Positions 29,081-40,697 of a DNA stretch of 64,000 bases are shown piece by piece. The notes under the pieces were generated by a model. That model searched no databases. It had not been told where the DNA came from and saw nothing but the letters and a program-made list of their open reading frames with translations. This DNA comes from Rhipicephalus microplus (Eukaryota; Arthropoda; Arachnida; Ixodida; Ixodidae), in NCBI RefSeq assembly GCF_043290135.1, contig NW_027464588.1, forward strand, positions 2,305,501-2,369,500. Direction: 5' to 3'. Every line of letters starts with the position of its first letter. Positions within the stretch are counted from its first letter, which is position 1. The translations under genes were made by a program, and so were the position numbers.

Positions 29081-31826
29081 CTCCATGGCCCGATTATGAA
29101 TCGCATGTTTGGCAACTTTCCCTAGAAACTATGTTACTGAAATCGGACGCAGATTGTCTACATGTGGAGGTTTACCTGGATTAAGGATGAGAACCACCGT
29201 GACAGCACGCCACTCAATCGGCACATGCCCAGTAGCCCACACGTCATTAATTTCTTTTGAAAGAATTTCAATCAACTTATGGTCAAGGTTATTTAAGAGT
29301 CTATTTGTGATCCCGTCCACGCCAGCAGCAGGCCTACCATTAAGGTTAAACAGAACATGCCTGATTTCTGACACCATGACAGGAGAATCAAGCTCCGGCC
29401 TGTCAGCACCCTCATAGTCGGTCAGCACGTCATTCCCAGTCACATTTTTCTTTCTAAGGGTCATGTACTGGGTGGCAAGATCATGGGCCATCTCCGCCTC
29501 CACCATTCCCATATGAAAGTGCTTCCTAATGATCAGATCCGTTGCCAGGCAAGCCTTGCAGTAAATTTTTACCTTGCAGTAAATGCGCCAGTCTTGAATC
29601 CCTTTTCGAAACTTCCAGCCGCGTTTCAATCTCCTTCGTAGCCCTTTCTACTGTGCGTTACTTCTGACAGACATGCCCTGCAAAATCATCGTCATCCGAG
29701 GTATCCTCGCCTCTAATGCGCCTGAAGAGATCCCAGTCCACATATCTGTGCTTAGAAGTTGGTGGTAGCCGTATCCCAATAAGCGTCTCCAGAATGTAGT
29801 GATCACTGCCCAATTCCTCCTGCAAGTTACCCCCCTCCCCGTCCACATCCCTTAGGAATATCAGATCAGGAGTGCTATCTCTCTTAACCGAACCTCCCTA
29901 TCTCGTTGAAAACCTAGGATCCGTGATTAGCGTCAACCCAAACTCCAAGGCCCGATTTAATAAACACATACCCTTAACAGTACTGCGGGGTGTCCCCATT
30001 CTATATTGGGAGTGTTAAAATATCCTGCAACAACCAAGGCATTACCCCTGCATTCCGAATCGCAGCCGAGAGCAAAGTCCCAAAGTCTCTCTGCATGTCT
30101 GACGGAGAACTATATACATTCAAAACAAAAATACAAGCCCGACATTTGCGGCTCGGAATAATCTCCACCAACTGGGCTTCAAGCCGAGACTTGTACTGAG
30201 GTATATCATGTGCGAGGAAACACAACTCTTTTGCAACTAGGACTGCTATCCCCCGTCCCATGTCTCCACGGCTGGCGACAGCTTGGTACCCGGAAAACGT
30301 CATCAACGTTTCCTGTAAGCGAATGACCTCCGGCTTATTTTCTGCCGATTGCACTAGCTGGACCAGTGCAGCTCCACGCTTGCTGCAACTGGCACAGTTC
30401 TACTGCCAGATTCTAAATCTCCCTGGCGTCTCTGCCATGTTTACGGAGCACACACCATCATATCAGCCACGCTGGTCTCCTTGCTAGGACCGGGACCATG
30501 CAACTGCGATTCAGGTGTCAGCTCATGCATACCCTTAGCAAGAGCGTTTGGACGCTCTAACACTGCGATTTTACCCTCCAAAGAGGACAGAAAATTCATT
30601 ATACAATCTGTAGTGAAGAGGTAGCCGTGTTTGGTAGCCGCATAAACTGAGGCAGAACACGGCGGCTTTTGGCCATTTCGAAGTGGCGGCATACCTTAGT
30701 TTTCTCCATAAGTACCAGTCTATCATCTACGCCAACCTCCAAAGACGAGCTAGCTTCCACCTCTACTGCCACAACTGCAGCCGTTCTTTCTGATTACTCC
30801 TCAGCAGGAGCCAGGACTTTCTGCTTGGCTTTACACCAAAGGGGATTATCTTTCTTACGATCGCGCTGTGCCCTCTCCATGGATGACTCAAAAGCCGCCT
30901 TGAGTTCCGCTTAGTTCCTGCTGCTTATTCTCGGCCTCCAGAACTTGCATACGGGGATTCACAAGATGTTCTGACCTGTCTCTCACTGATGACTGGCCTC
31001 TTCGTTCAGGAGGCCCTGGCTTCAGCTGACTCTTGACTTTATCTGTCTACGTTGTAAGCTTCTCAAGTTGCCCGCGACTCCGGCTGCGGGACTGCGCCGA
31101 CGCCTGATGATGCGAAGACTGCTACCCAGCCGCACCTGCCCGAGTCGCCAACCGAGAGCGTTCCCTGTACCGGGAGCGCAAGCACTCTCTGGACCGAAAC
31201 CGAAGGATAAAAGTCATCCCCGCAGCTGCAGTCTCTGTTGATGATTTGCCACCCTCAGCCCCGCCGGCGTTGTCCCGAGCCGCCTTCTGCTGCTTTCTTG
31301 CGCGCTTTCGACGATGCCGCCTCCGGAGCCAAACCACATACGGCTCCTGAAAGCACCCCTTGCATTCCTTGCAACCCGTAATGTGCGGGCCACCACACAA
31401 CTTACACTTTGGCTCACACACTTTATGCTGAACTTCATTCGTCAGACCCGCGTCCACGGGTCTATACGGGTCGTCACGGGTCCACGGGTAGTCAGACCCG
31501 CGTCCATATCCAAGACACTTTGATTTCTCCTCCACACTGCTAGAGCAAACGTCAGCCCGACGACCAACTTGACCGCAGGCCTAGCAAACGGCCACCTGGC
31601 GACAATAAAGGTAGCAGGGCACAAGCGCCGTTCCACGCACCATCGTGTTAGGCACCTTCATACCGTCAAAGAGCACCCCTACAGCCGATGTAGTCTTAAT
31701 GCGCTTCACCTCTTAGACCATTGGGTTCCGACCAGTAACAACCATGTGCTTAAGCGCTTCTTCATTAATGGGTGGGTCAATGTTGCGAAGAACACCCTTA
31801 CAGGTGTTCTCCGGGACCACGACATA
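29081..31826 (-). pseudogene. LINE ORF1 C-terminal half, endonuclease and RT N-terminal part
   Basis: From high to low coordinates: ORF1 with zinc knuckles (KCKLCGGPHITGCKECKG near 31420) and a basic tail with RRRHRRKRARK. Next is an AP-endonuclease region (about 30450-29650) with VIRLQETLMTF and RGIAVLV. Then comes the RT lead-in (NGRPAAGVDGITNRLLNN, LILNPGKPPHVDNLRPISVT) at about 29350-29130. Several stops and shifts break all three. Flanked by the BEL 5' LTR on the right and the Gypsy TSD on the left. Confidence 0.82.
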
Positions 31827-31976
31827 CCCCTATTAAAGCTCGCCGAAGACAAGGAGAAGAAGAAGACAAGGGGCACGTAAGAGCACGCGCGTTAGAAGCA
31901 AAATAAATAAAAAAGGTTCTTGCTGTTTGTTCGAATCGAAGGCAGTCCACGCTTGTCTCGTCTCGCTTCTGCGACA
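31827..31976 (+). repeat. BEL 5' LTR
   Basis: The end is set by the primer-binding site that starts at 31977. The beginning is set by where LINE ORF1 homology stops (about 31826). Confidence 0.7.
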
Positions 31977-31992
31977 TGGTGCCGTGACTAGG
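31977..31992 (+). promoter_or_regulatory. BEL primer-binding site
   Basis: TGGTGCCGTGACTAGG begins immediately after the LTR terminal ACA. Confidence 0.65.
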
Positions 31993-32207
31993 ATAGCGTT
32001 TTCTCCTTCTACCACTGGCCACGGAATACCAGGATGAAGGACAGGCTACAGAGGACGGCCGAAGAGGAGGCCCAGTGCCAACCGACGGCAGCGACACGCG
32101 ACATATCTATCTGAGAGAACGGCACAGACACGGAGGACGACACAGCCACGGATGAAGATTCGCCGCTGTAATATGAAAGCGACCAGCTGTTTCCTCTATT
32201 ATTCAAA

Positions 32208-33300
32208 ATGCACAGGGAAGTAATTTCGAAGAAAAGAAAAACGCTGAGGACGCAAATAACCCACCTAGCGAGCGAAGCAGAAAATAAACTTCATGACAAT
32301 GAAGAGCCTACAGCAAAATCGGTGATAGCCAGCCAGATTAGAGGCATAACCGACATGTTGAATAAAGTTGACGAACAGATGGAACATTTCATAATGTCAG
32401 AAACAGCCAAAGCCGAGTTTGCGAGGACCACTGAGTACGAGTTAAAGACGGTTAGCATTCTGCATAACATCAATGCCTACCTTTGTCGACAAGAACGGCG
32501 CGAGCCAGAGAGGAAACAGGTCACTTCAAACGACTATGCCAGGCAAGCGCCGCAAGCAAATGCAGTAAATCTACCAAAGGTAGAATGAATGAAACTTGAT
32601 GGCGACAGGAGGAAGTGGCAGAGATTCTGGCATCAGTTTGAATCGACTGTTCACGTGTGAACAGTATTAAACGAGAATCAAAAGTACATGACCTTCTGTC
32701 ATCACTAATCGGGAGAGCGGCAGCTGCCGTGGAGAGACTTCAATATTCAGACAGCAATTATGTGAAAGCTATCGACATGCTCTAGCAGCGATACGGGAAA
32801 GACGAAGCGCTTGTAGAAATGCACATGAAAAAGCTAACTAACTTGAGTACAGTAACAAGCTGCAGCGACTATGAAAGACTGAGAAGACTGTCAGAAAAAG
32901 TACAAGTCCATACACGTGGGTTGGAATCCGTAGGCGTGAAAATCGAGTCCTATGCATAGATGCTATTACCAGTTGTGAAAAGATCTTTGCCTGTGGAGAT
33001 GCACATGCAGTACCAACTGAAACAATCAGTATCGGCCGGTAAGTTTTCAGATCAAGATCACAATGCAACTAAACATTATGAAGAAACTCTGAAGTACTTG
33101 ATGAGGTATATAGAAGACCAAGTTGACTGCAGATAGGAATTGGTAGAAGCCAAAAAAAAAGCCACGGCAAGAAATTTGACAGTAGGCAACAGAAAAGGGT
33201 GCTTAATTTTCAGAGCACCACGGCAATGTTTTGCATATTTTGTGAGACTAATACCCACTGTTTTGATGACTGCAGAAAGAATATGCCAGACGAAGCGAAA
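32208..33300 (+). pseudogene. BEL gag
   Basis: An open stretch of 126 codons starts at 32208 with a helical N-terminal region (ITHLASEAENKLHDNEEP). After in-frame stops near 32586 and 32656 come the BEL gag landmarks: KLDGDRRKWQRFWHQFESTVH, LLSSLIGRAAAAVERLQYS and ALVEMHMKKL. A CCHC knuckle remnant (CIFCETNTHCFDDC) lies at 33229-33270. Repeat B is inserted right after DEAK. Confidence 0.78.
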
Positions 33301-33301
33301 A

Positions 33302-34097
33302 AAAATGGCAGCATATCCACGGAGTGAATGATGGGGAGTGGGGTGAAGCATTCGTCCGTCCATTCGTTTTTGCTTCCGTCCACTCCTGCGTACGTCTGTG
33401 TAACTGTCCATGCGTCCATCCACCCGTCCGTGCGTGCGTCTGTTCGTGCGTCCGTCCCTGCGTTCGTCCATGCATCCGCGCCTGCGTCCGTTCATGCGTC
33501 CATCCATGCATCTGTCTGTGTGTCCATTCGTCCATCTATTCAGCACTCCAAGTACCACTATCTCGCATCTTTTCATCATATATTCTCCATATAGAAGCAC
33601 CGCCATCCAGCGGACATTTCAAGGACTAAACGGGAGGTGGCACATGCACACTTTCTTACGGCTTGCGCTTCGAGTTTACTTCCCACCTTTAACCACCTCG
33701 AGTTCATGGCATATACTAGTTCACTGTGTTCATGGCTATGCGGCCGAACGCTCGCTAAACCTTTCTAAAACCAAGGAGGTTACACCAAGCGAGTTTAACG
33801 TAGCAACCATTTCTTGTGAGATTGTGCTCAATGTACATACCAATAGCTGCTAATGGGGATCGCAGCGTGCGCGTTACCTAAAGGCCGAATGCTCCTGTCT
33901 CTCATTCCCCCTTAGCGGCCATTAACATGTGCATTGAGCACTCTCTTTTATTGTTCAACAACGCATAGAAGAAATCTCTCACTGGAACCACCTTGGAGGT
34001 CAAAATAGTAAGGACCGCTATTTCGGGTATGTGCCACTGGTGGTTACGTACTACGAGGGACGCAAAAGCCACGCCATAAGGAGCTGCGCCCCTAAAA
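33302..34097 (-). mobile_element. Repeat family B, copy 3, inserted in BEL gag
   Basis: Full-length inverted match to 7868-8665 with the same internal minisatellite (here about 33350-33535). The BEL flanks GAAGCGAAAA (about 33292) and GAAGCTAAAA (34098) look like an imperfect target-site duplication. Size is about 0.8 kb with no coding capacity. Its presence inside an LTR element shows that the family has moved. Confidence 0.78.
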
Positions 34098-34507
34098 ATG
34101 AAGCTAAAAGCGTCTCATAGATGCTTCTGTTGCACGACGCCTCACCACATCGCCATAATATGCAAAGAAAGCATAATATGCAAGATATGCCGGAAAAGGC
34201 ACGCAACGTCTATGTGCCGGGGGAAAAAAACTCAGAGCGAAGTGCATTGAGGCCATTTAAGGTAAAAATGAAAATCAGGAACAGCAAATGTCAACCTGCC
34301 AGTATACAAATATATCATCAAGCATTTTTCTGGAGACTGCAATGGCAATAGCAGATGGTAGAAACAATTTGTGCTATTGTTGGGTTCTGTTGGGCCCCGG
34401 TAGCCAAAGAACATTCATCCTTAAGAGCTTGTCAAAAAAGCTTGGTTGCCCGGTCAAAGGAAGAGAAAGACTGGAATTAGTCTTTTTCGGAGGAGAACAA
34501 CAGAAAA
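34098..34507 (+). pseudogene. BEL gag end and protease
   Basis: Degraded knuckle-region sequence near 34120-34220, then LLGPGSQRTFILKSLSKKLGC. This matches the BEL protease motif normally read D-x-G-S-Q-R-T-F-I, but the catalytic Asp is Gly here. It is cut by LTR-B after the protease region. Confidence 0.72.
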
Positions 34508-34511
34508 ATAC

Positions 34512-34741
34512 TGTAGCGGCGAGAGAAGAGAGAGGTGAGACGGCGTCGAAGGCGGCCGACGGGGCCGTGCTGATCTCGCCACTTTATTGCACGCCTGAAG
34601 AGGAGCCGCGGTGGCTGTCCATGTCCGACGCGCCAGGTGCGTGAGCTCGTTCTAATTCTCGCGCAGCTCGAGCTCGCGCCAGCTGCGCGAGAGACGCGGC
34701 GCGGTGATTGAAAAAATGGTGATGGTGATGATGGCACTACA
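34512..34741 (-). repeat. LTR-B 3' LTR
   Basis: 230 bp, nearly identical to 36659-36888 (GGGGCCG versus GGGGCCT is the one change seen). Confidence 0.92.
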
Positions 34742-34859
34742 GGGCTCCCCCCCTAGCGCTTTGCGCGATTTGAACGCATATGAAAAAAAGAAAGAGGGCG
34801 ACAAATGCTATGTACATGAACGGCAGTCCATAAAGTGTTCCTTTGGCAAGTCCAGTTTG

Positions 34860-36614
34860 TCAACGTGTAGTGACCATCAGGAACCAGTGGGTCTCTGGTG
34901 GGCGACACTGAGAGTTGCGCAGTGGACGAAGAAGTAAGCGCTCGATGGAAAGAAATCCGTAATGGCGGATGGCTCGGTCCCAGAGGTTTTCAATCGTGGA
35001 AAGCACCTCTGGAATTTCGAGGTCTCGCGCTACTTGTGATGCGTTTCTGTAGGCGAAAGAGAGGCCGTACTCAGTGACGCTGTGAAGCGACGCGTGACTG
35101 AGAACGTGCTCAACTGGTGCACTAAAGTGCGGGCTGTAAAGCGTGTCAAACGGGCCCGTGTCGTAGAGGCCGTCGTAGAAGGTGTAGTCACACACGCCGT
35201 CCGCAGGCAGCGGCTGCGACTCGTTCGTCGCCGTGCCGAATACGCGGACCACGGGAAATGGCGTCATGGGAGGCTGTGCAGGAAAGACGGGTTCAGTGAT
35301 CGCCTCAGTCACTGTCGGGGTATTCGACGCTGGTGGACTGGTGGCAGTGCTTGTTCCCATGCTTTCAGTTGGCTCCACAGTGGTTGTAGTTACGTCGGTT
35401 GACTTGACAGACGTCATAGACAGTTCAGTTGGCTGGTCAGACGTCGTAGGCAGCTCAGTTGGCTCAACAGATGTCGTAGGCAGTTGAGTTGGCTCCACAG
35501 ATGTCGTAGGCACTTCAGTTGGCTCGACAGATGTCGTAGATAGTTCAGTTGGCTCGACAGATGGTGTAGGCAGTTCGTACGCGGGACACGCGTCGCTAGT
35601 GGCCAGACGAGAGGAAGTCGGGAGGTCAATAACGGGTGAAAGGTCACCTGTGCCAGGCTCCGAGGCGGGCGGCAAGGTGGCCGTCATGGAGTCTGGTGGG
35701 GCCACGGTTGGTAGCACACGTTGCGACGCAGTGACAACCCCAAAGTCGCGGGCCCCTGGAAGCGGTTGGTACGTGAGGCCATTGCGGGCGAGCATTGAGG
35801 GCAGGCTCTGGCTCCGCGAAGGCACGGCGCTGGGGCCCGTCGTAGACCACGAAACAGAGACAGGGAAAGGGGCGGGAAGCGGGGACGCCGAGTGTGGTCG
35901 GCTGCTGGCCGGGTAGGTGCGAGTGTAATGTGGCGAGGCACCCGGCAGGCCATTGCTGGCACCAGTGGCAGGTGGCGGAGCGGCAGGGGGCACCGTCGAG
36001 GAGCTGACCAGCAGCTGCGGCGAGGAGGAGGCCGAGACGTCTGAGCTGGTGGTCGCGGAAACGGCGAGGGCCACGGTGTCGCGTGCCGTCGCTTTCTTGG
36101 AAAACGTGCAGGTAGCAGGTACGTGTGATGAAGCTCTGCACGGGGGCTCTGAGGGAATGTACCTCTCGGAGGGAAGGTCAGTCGCAGTGGGGGAGTCTTC
36201 TACCTCGCGGTCGTGATCAGGTGCAGGAGTGGATGTTTCTGTGACCGGATCAGGTGTAGAAGTAGTCGAAGCCGGGGTACCGAGGTAGCGGTCTATGGAG
36301 GGCTGCGGACCGGTTTGTACCTTGCTCTGCGACGCCGGGGAAACCTGCCTGGTGCGGGTAAACGGAAGCGGACGGTATGTGTTGCCGCTGCGGGCGAGCA
36401 CTGCAGTGCAGAGGGCATCGTAAGGCTGCGGGCTGGTGTTTGAAGTGGCAGCGAGATGGCGCAACTCTACCGGAAGGGCGTCGAGAAGAATGGCGTGCAT
36501 CAGCAGCTGGTCCGTGATGCCATTCACCGCAAGAACGGCGTCGAGCTGCATAAACCAGACCTTGGGGTAGGTCGATTGGAACGGCGGCACTGGCGGGCAG
36601 AGTTGCGGGAACAT
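34860..36614 (-). CDS. LTR-B gag-like plus mucin-like ORF
   Basis: Intact 584-residue frame. Residues 1-75 are gag-like (PPFQSTYPKVWFMQLDAVLAVNG, LLDALPVELRHLAATS). A long Ser/Thr/Pro-rich middle contains six tandem decapeptides of the form TSVEPTELPT (about 35400-35570). The last 130 residues are not repetitive (CDYTFYDGLYDTGPFDTLYSP, VARDLEIPEVLSTIENLWDRAI) and match nothing I recognise. The frame is open upstream through the LTR, but the ATG at 36614 is the one shared with LTR-A and lies just after the primer-binding site. No transmembrane helix is obvious. The repeat domain could be heavily O-glycosylated if secreted, but no signal peptide is seen. Function unknown. Confidence 0.7.
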   Translation of the reverse strand: MFPQLCPPVPPFQSTYPKVWFMQLDAVLAVNGITDQLLMHAILLDALPVELRHLAATSNTSPQPYDALCTAVLARSGNTYRPLPFTRTRQVSPASQSKVQTGPQPSIDRYLGTPASTTSTPDPVTETSTPAPDHDREVEDSPTATDLPSERYIPSEPPCRASSHVPATCTFSKKATARDTVALAVSATTSSDVSASSSPQLLVSSSTVPPAAPPPATGASNGLPGASPHYTRTYPASSRPHSASPLPAPFPVSVSWSTTGPSAVPSRSQSLPSMLARNGLTYQPLPGARDFGVVTASQRVLPTVAPPDSMTATLPPASEPGTGDLSPVIDLPTSSRLATSDACPAYELPTPSVEPTELSTTSVEPTEVPTTSVEPTQLPTTSVEPTELPTTSDQPTELSMTSVKSTDVTTTTVEPTESMGTSTATSPPASNTPTVTEAITEPVFPAQPPMTPFPVVRVFGTATNESQPLPADGVCDYTFYDGLYDTGPFDTLYSPHFSAPVEHVLSHASLHSVTEYGLSFAYRNASQVARDLEIPEVLSTIENLWDRAIRHYGFLSIERLLLRPLRNSQCRPPETHWFLMVTTR

Positions 36615-36658
36615 GGCAGCGGGCCGTTCGGCGAAGGGTGTGTTCTCCGGGTCACCAA

Positions 36659-36888
36659 TGTAGCGGCGAGAGAAGAGAGAGGTGAGACGGCGTCGAAGGC
36701 GGCCGACGGGGCCTTGCTGATCTCGCCACTTTATTGCACGCCTGAAGAGGAGCCGCGGTGGCTGTCCATGTCCGACGCGCCAGGTGCGTGAGCTCGTTCT
36801 AATTCTCGCGCAGCTCGAGCTCGCGCCAGCTGCGCGAGAGACGCGGCGCGGTGATTGAAAAAATGGTGATGGTGATGATGGCACTACA
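36659..36888 (-). repeat. LTR-B 5' LTR
   Basis: 230 bp. Carries GATGGTGATGGTG-type terminal repeats and a GAGCTCGAGCTGCGCGA palindromic region shared in type with LTR-A. Confidence 0.92.
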
Positions 36889-36892
36889 ATAC

Positions 36893-37680
36893 TATGCATT
36901 CAGTTGAAGTCAAACTTGGAAGCGCTTATAGTGGCGCAGAGGTTTTGTTGGAAGCACTCCAGGTTGATGTTATATCAAAAGAAAGAATACCGTTCCTGCC
37001 AGTTCCACTGAAAAAGAAGTATGAAGACGACGGAATAAAGTTGGCTGACGGTTTATGTATAAGCACAGACTGCTGAGAAATCGGAATCCTTGTTGGATCA
37101 GACCAGTACTGGCAAAGTATGACTGGAGGCATCCGAGAACTAGAAAAGAAGCGGACAGCAACAGAGACCATATTCGGTGGGACGGTGCAGGGCAAAACTA
37201 AGTTAGCCACAACGTTAATGAAACGGTCAACCATTATGGTACTTCACAGAGAAGTGAACAAGTCCGACATAGAGAGAGAGCTAAGCCATTTCTGTGACAT
37301 TGAAACCATCGACATAAAGGGCACTGAGCAAGACACAAAGAAAGAAGAGAGCGTGATGGAGTATTTTAGCAAGAACTAAAAGTGTGATGAGAAAAAATAC
37401 TCAGTACGACTTCCATGGAAAAACACCGTGGAGATTGATGAAAACAAAAGTGTCGCATTGACCAGATTGAAGGAACTCACTCGAAGGTTACGGAAAGACG
37501 AAAGTGTATTGCGACGTTACGACAATGCCATCAAAGAGTACTTGACTAGCGGAGTGGCAGAAGTGGCCCAAGAACAAAGGAAATCAATGACACACTCCTA
37601 CTGCATGCCGCATCAAGCCATCATGAAGGAATATAGTCAAACAACAAAGATAAGAATAGGATTTGATACGTAATCATCGA
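36893..37680 (+). pseudogene. BEL pol: protease-RT linker
   Basis: Continues the BEL element after LTR-B. EIGILVGSDQYW is the family motif before RT. IFGGTVQGK, LSHFCDIETIDIKG and YSVRLPWK also match the usual BEL order. Stops at 37074 and 37377 and frame changes break it. Confidence 0.75.
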
Positions 37681-37879
37681 ACACAAAAGGGTCATCTTTC
37701 AATGAAAACCTTGAAACTTGACCAAATCTCAATTGTGATCTCGTTCACATGCTGATGAACTTTTGACACCATCGCATTGCAATGACAGCTGATATTGAGA
37801 AGACATTCTTGCAGATTTCGATACATGAAGAGGACAGAGACGTGCGGCGTTTTTTTTTTTTTGGTGGGGTAGAACTTCA

Positions 37880-38600
37880 ATTGTAAGTGATGCGAAGATC
37901 GTAACATGCAGCATGTCAAGAGTGACGTTTGGCACTGCCCCCAGTACTTTCTTGCTCACAGCAACAGTACAGCACCACCTCATCAAGTTGGAGGAGAAAT
38001 TTCCTGAGACTATTAAACAGCTGAGGAGAAGCGTCTACGTCGACAACATAATAATGATAGCCGAATCACCCAAGGAAGCGGAAAAACTTTACTGGGAGTC
38101 AAAGGAGATTTTTGAAGAGGAGTCAATGACTCTCAGAAAGTTCAACACAGATGAGCCTGGATTACAACAAACATGAAGAAAGAGGAAAACGCAGGCTTCG
38201 TTGCTTCCACCGAAATAAAGGTCCTTGGCATCCGGTGGAACTTCAAGGAAGATAGGCTGTACCTACCGTCGTTTGACATAAAAATACATAGATACCAGTG
38301 GTGCGCTAAAGAAGCGCCCAATGTTACAGTTCACTGCAAGAGTATACGATCCTCTGGGACTCTTTAATTCATTCATGGTAACAGCCAAGCGAGAAATACA
38401 AAACATGTGGAGGAAAGGGATGTCTTGGGACGACTCACTGCCAGATGATGAAACGGAGACTTGGAGGAGATGGATTAAAGAGCTGGAATCGATTCAAGAG
38501 TTAAGTGTACCACGATGGTTAGATGTACGACAAAGGACGAAGCCTATTCACTCGGAACTTCACTTGTTGTACGATGCAAGTGCATATGCATACGGAACAG
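37880..38600 (+). pseudogene. BEL RT end and RNase H
   Basis: RSVYVDNIIMI at 38030-38065 is the RT catalytic motif with the second Asp changed to Asn. TEIKVLGIRWNFKEDRLYL follows, then ARVYDPLGLFNSFMVTAK and HLLYDASAYAYGTVA (RNase H region). The RT palm upstream (37690-37880) is scrambled and contains a T run. Confidence 0.75.
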
Positions 38601-39233
38601 TGGCCTAATTGATATATCACTACGAGAAGAAAAAGTAGGCCGCAATACTAATTGCAAAAGAAAGAATATCACCAATGAAACAAATCTCGTTACCACGACT
38701 TCAGTTGATGGCTGCGTTGCTGTCTGCACGCATTTCTTAATACATCAGAAGCGAATTTGTAAGGAATATAAGTTATAAATGCTACAAGATACTGGACAGA
38801 CTCCACCATTGTTCCTAATTGGCTACATGGAAAGAAAAAACGAGACACACTTGTAGAGAATAGGGTAAAAGAGATAAAAGAGAAAACGAAGTTATCAGAG
38901 TGGAAATGTATTGCGAGAACCCAACTGATCTCATGACCAGAAGTGTAAGCGTAAAGGCTTGGATACAGTTGGACCTATGGTGGCAAGTGGTTTGTTACGG
39001 TAAACAAGACCACAGGGCAGGCAGAAGAAGACACTGAGAGTAGTGAATGTTTTGCAACTAACACATCCATGTCAGTTCTGGTCATGATCGACGCGGGAAA
39101 GTATGGAACCTACATAAGATTGCTCAGAGTAACAGCTTGGGTTTTCAGATAAATACGGATTATTATGAAGATGCGGGTAATCGGTGATCTGAGTTTTGAG
39201 AAACTAAAGAATGCAGAGACGGCAACAATCTAA

Positions 39234-40160
39234 TTGGAACAACGAAAGATACAGCAACATATTACACTCAACAAGAGCAACACGACCAAGACAAAAAGGA
39301 TGTTTCTTTGTGGTAGGGAAGTCTTTAATGATGAACAAGGACTAATAACGCACAAGGGTCGTCTGTCTCAAAGCGGACTGACATACAACGAAAAACATTC
39401 AATTGGGCTATCAAAGTGGACGGCTGCTACAAAGCTGCTAGTACGACATGGGCATCAACTCGCGTTGCATGGAGAAGTCAATGCAACACTGTCGCAGCTT
39501 AGAACAAAATATTGGATAATCCAAGAGAGGCAGCTGGTGAAGAAGGTTATTCATTTAAAGTGCCAACGATTTGACGCTAAACCAATTAAGACACATCACC
39601 CCTGTCTGCTGACACAGTAAACCACCGACAACCATTTGAAGTGACAGGTGTAGATTTTACAGGCCCGATGCTTATAAAAGACTCCGTGAAAGGCATGAGT
39701 AAACTGTACATTGCAGTATTCGTGTGTGGAACAACAAGAGCTGTACATCTCGAAGTTATCGACAACTGTAAAACAGAAGCATCCTTACATGCATTCCGAA
39801 GATTTACAGTGAGAAGAGGCTTGTGCCGCACAGTATATAGTGACGACGCAAGTGCGTTCAAGACAGCCCGCAGAGAAATCAATCGTATGCTGAAGGAGCT
39901 AAAGAATAAGTCTCTAAAGAGCTCACCAAGGAGATAAAATAAAGTGGAAGTTTATCGCCGAACAAGCGCCTTGGTGGGGAGGCTTCATGAAAGGATGATA
40001 CGAAGCATGAAATTATCAATGAGGAAAGTCATCGGAAAGAGACTGCTAACCAGAGAAGAGATAGAGACAATAACTACTGAAGTTGAAGCGGTGCTTAACA
40101 ACAGGCCGTTAACTTATGCATACAGCAGACCCGGTGAGCCACTACCTATTGTGTGAGCTG
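39234..40160 (+). pseudogene. BEL integrase
   Basis: HGHQLALHGEVNATLSQLRTKYWI is the zinc-binding start and VTGVDFTGPM the first catalytic Asp. AVHLEVIDNCKTEASLHAFRRF and VYSDDASAF (second Asp) follow, then LHERMIRSMKLSMRKVIGK, where the third catalytic residue would be expected nearby; it is not clearly kept. Ends near 40160 with LNNRPLTY. Two stops and at least one frameshift. Confidence 0.78.
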
Positions 40161-40546
40161 ACATAATAGGTGGAAAATGCAGACCTTCAGGCAATGACGA
40201 AGATAAACACAAAGTGAACATTGAAGAAATCTGGAGAAAGCGGCAGAACGTCATGAAAGATTGGTGGTAAAGATAGAACAAGGAATATCTGAAGGCATTG
40301 GGGCGCAAGCTTATGCAAGTAAACAAGAAACGAGAGTGAACCGAGGTGACGTTCTATTGCTTGGTTCACGCACTTCTAGATGAGTTTGGAACCTGGCCAA
40401 AGTCACGGAAGTTTATTCGGGAGTTGACGGGAAGATACGCTCCTGCCTTTTGAAAACCAATGGAAAACTCATTTGGAGACCTGTACAGCATATCTACAAA
40501 CTTGAAGGTTAATTCCAATGAGGCAGCAAAACTTCATGCAGGCCGA

Positions 40547-40697
40547 AAGCTATTTATACTCGCCGAAAACATGGAGAAGAAGAAGACAAGATGCACGGGA
40601 GAACGCGCGCGTTAATAGGCAAAATAGACATAAAGGATTCTTGCTATTCGTTCGCATCGAAGGCAGTCCACGCTTGTCTCCTCTCGTTTCTGCAACA
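40547..40697 (+). repeat. BEL 3' LTR
   Basis: Aligns with the 5' LTR. The end ACA at 40697 is followed by LINE ORF1 sequence. Confidence 0.68.

Larger units (their letters stand above)
34512..36888 (-). mobile_element. Non-autonomous LTR retrotransposon LTR-B (young)
   Basis: The two 230-bp LTRs (34512-34741 and 36659-36888) differ at one base by eye. They are flanked by the 4-bp TSD ATAC (34508-34511, 36889-36892). On the minus strand TTGGTGACCCGGAG follows the 5' LTR, the same primer-binding site as LTR-A, and a G-rich purine tract precedes the 3' LTR. The interior holds a single intact frame (584 residues) and no pol. It is a sister of LTR-A with the same gag start and primer site, but the LTRs are clearly diverged. 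Confidence 0.92.
31827..40697 (+). mobile_element. BEL/Pao LTR retrotransposon, decayed, itself interrupted twice
   Basis: LTRs of about 150 bp (31827-31976, 40547-40697) share CTCGCCGAA, GAGAAGAAGAAGACAAG, CGCGCGTTA, CGAAGGCAGTCCACGC and TTGTCTC. The 5' LTR is followed directly by TGGTGCCGTGACTAGG, a primer-binding site of the type used by BEL elements. Gag, protease, RT, RNase H and integrase remnants follow in canonical BEL order. Own sequence is about 5.7 kb once repeat B and LTR-B are removed. It inserted into LINE ORF1: the LINE frame reads FEMSA on one side and VPENTCKGVLRNIDP on the other. LTR divergence and many stops make it old. The TSD is unclear. Confidence 0.85.
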
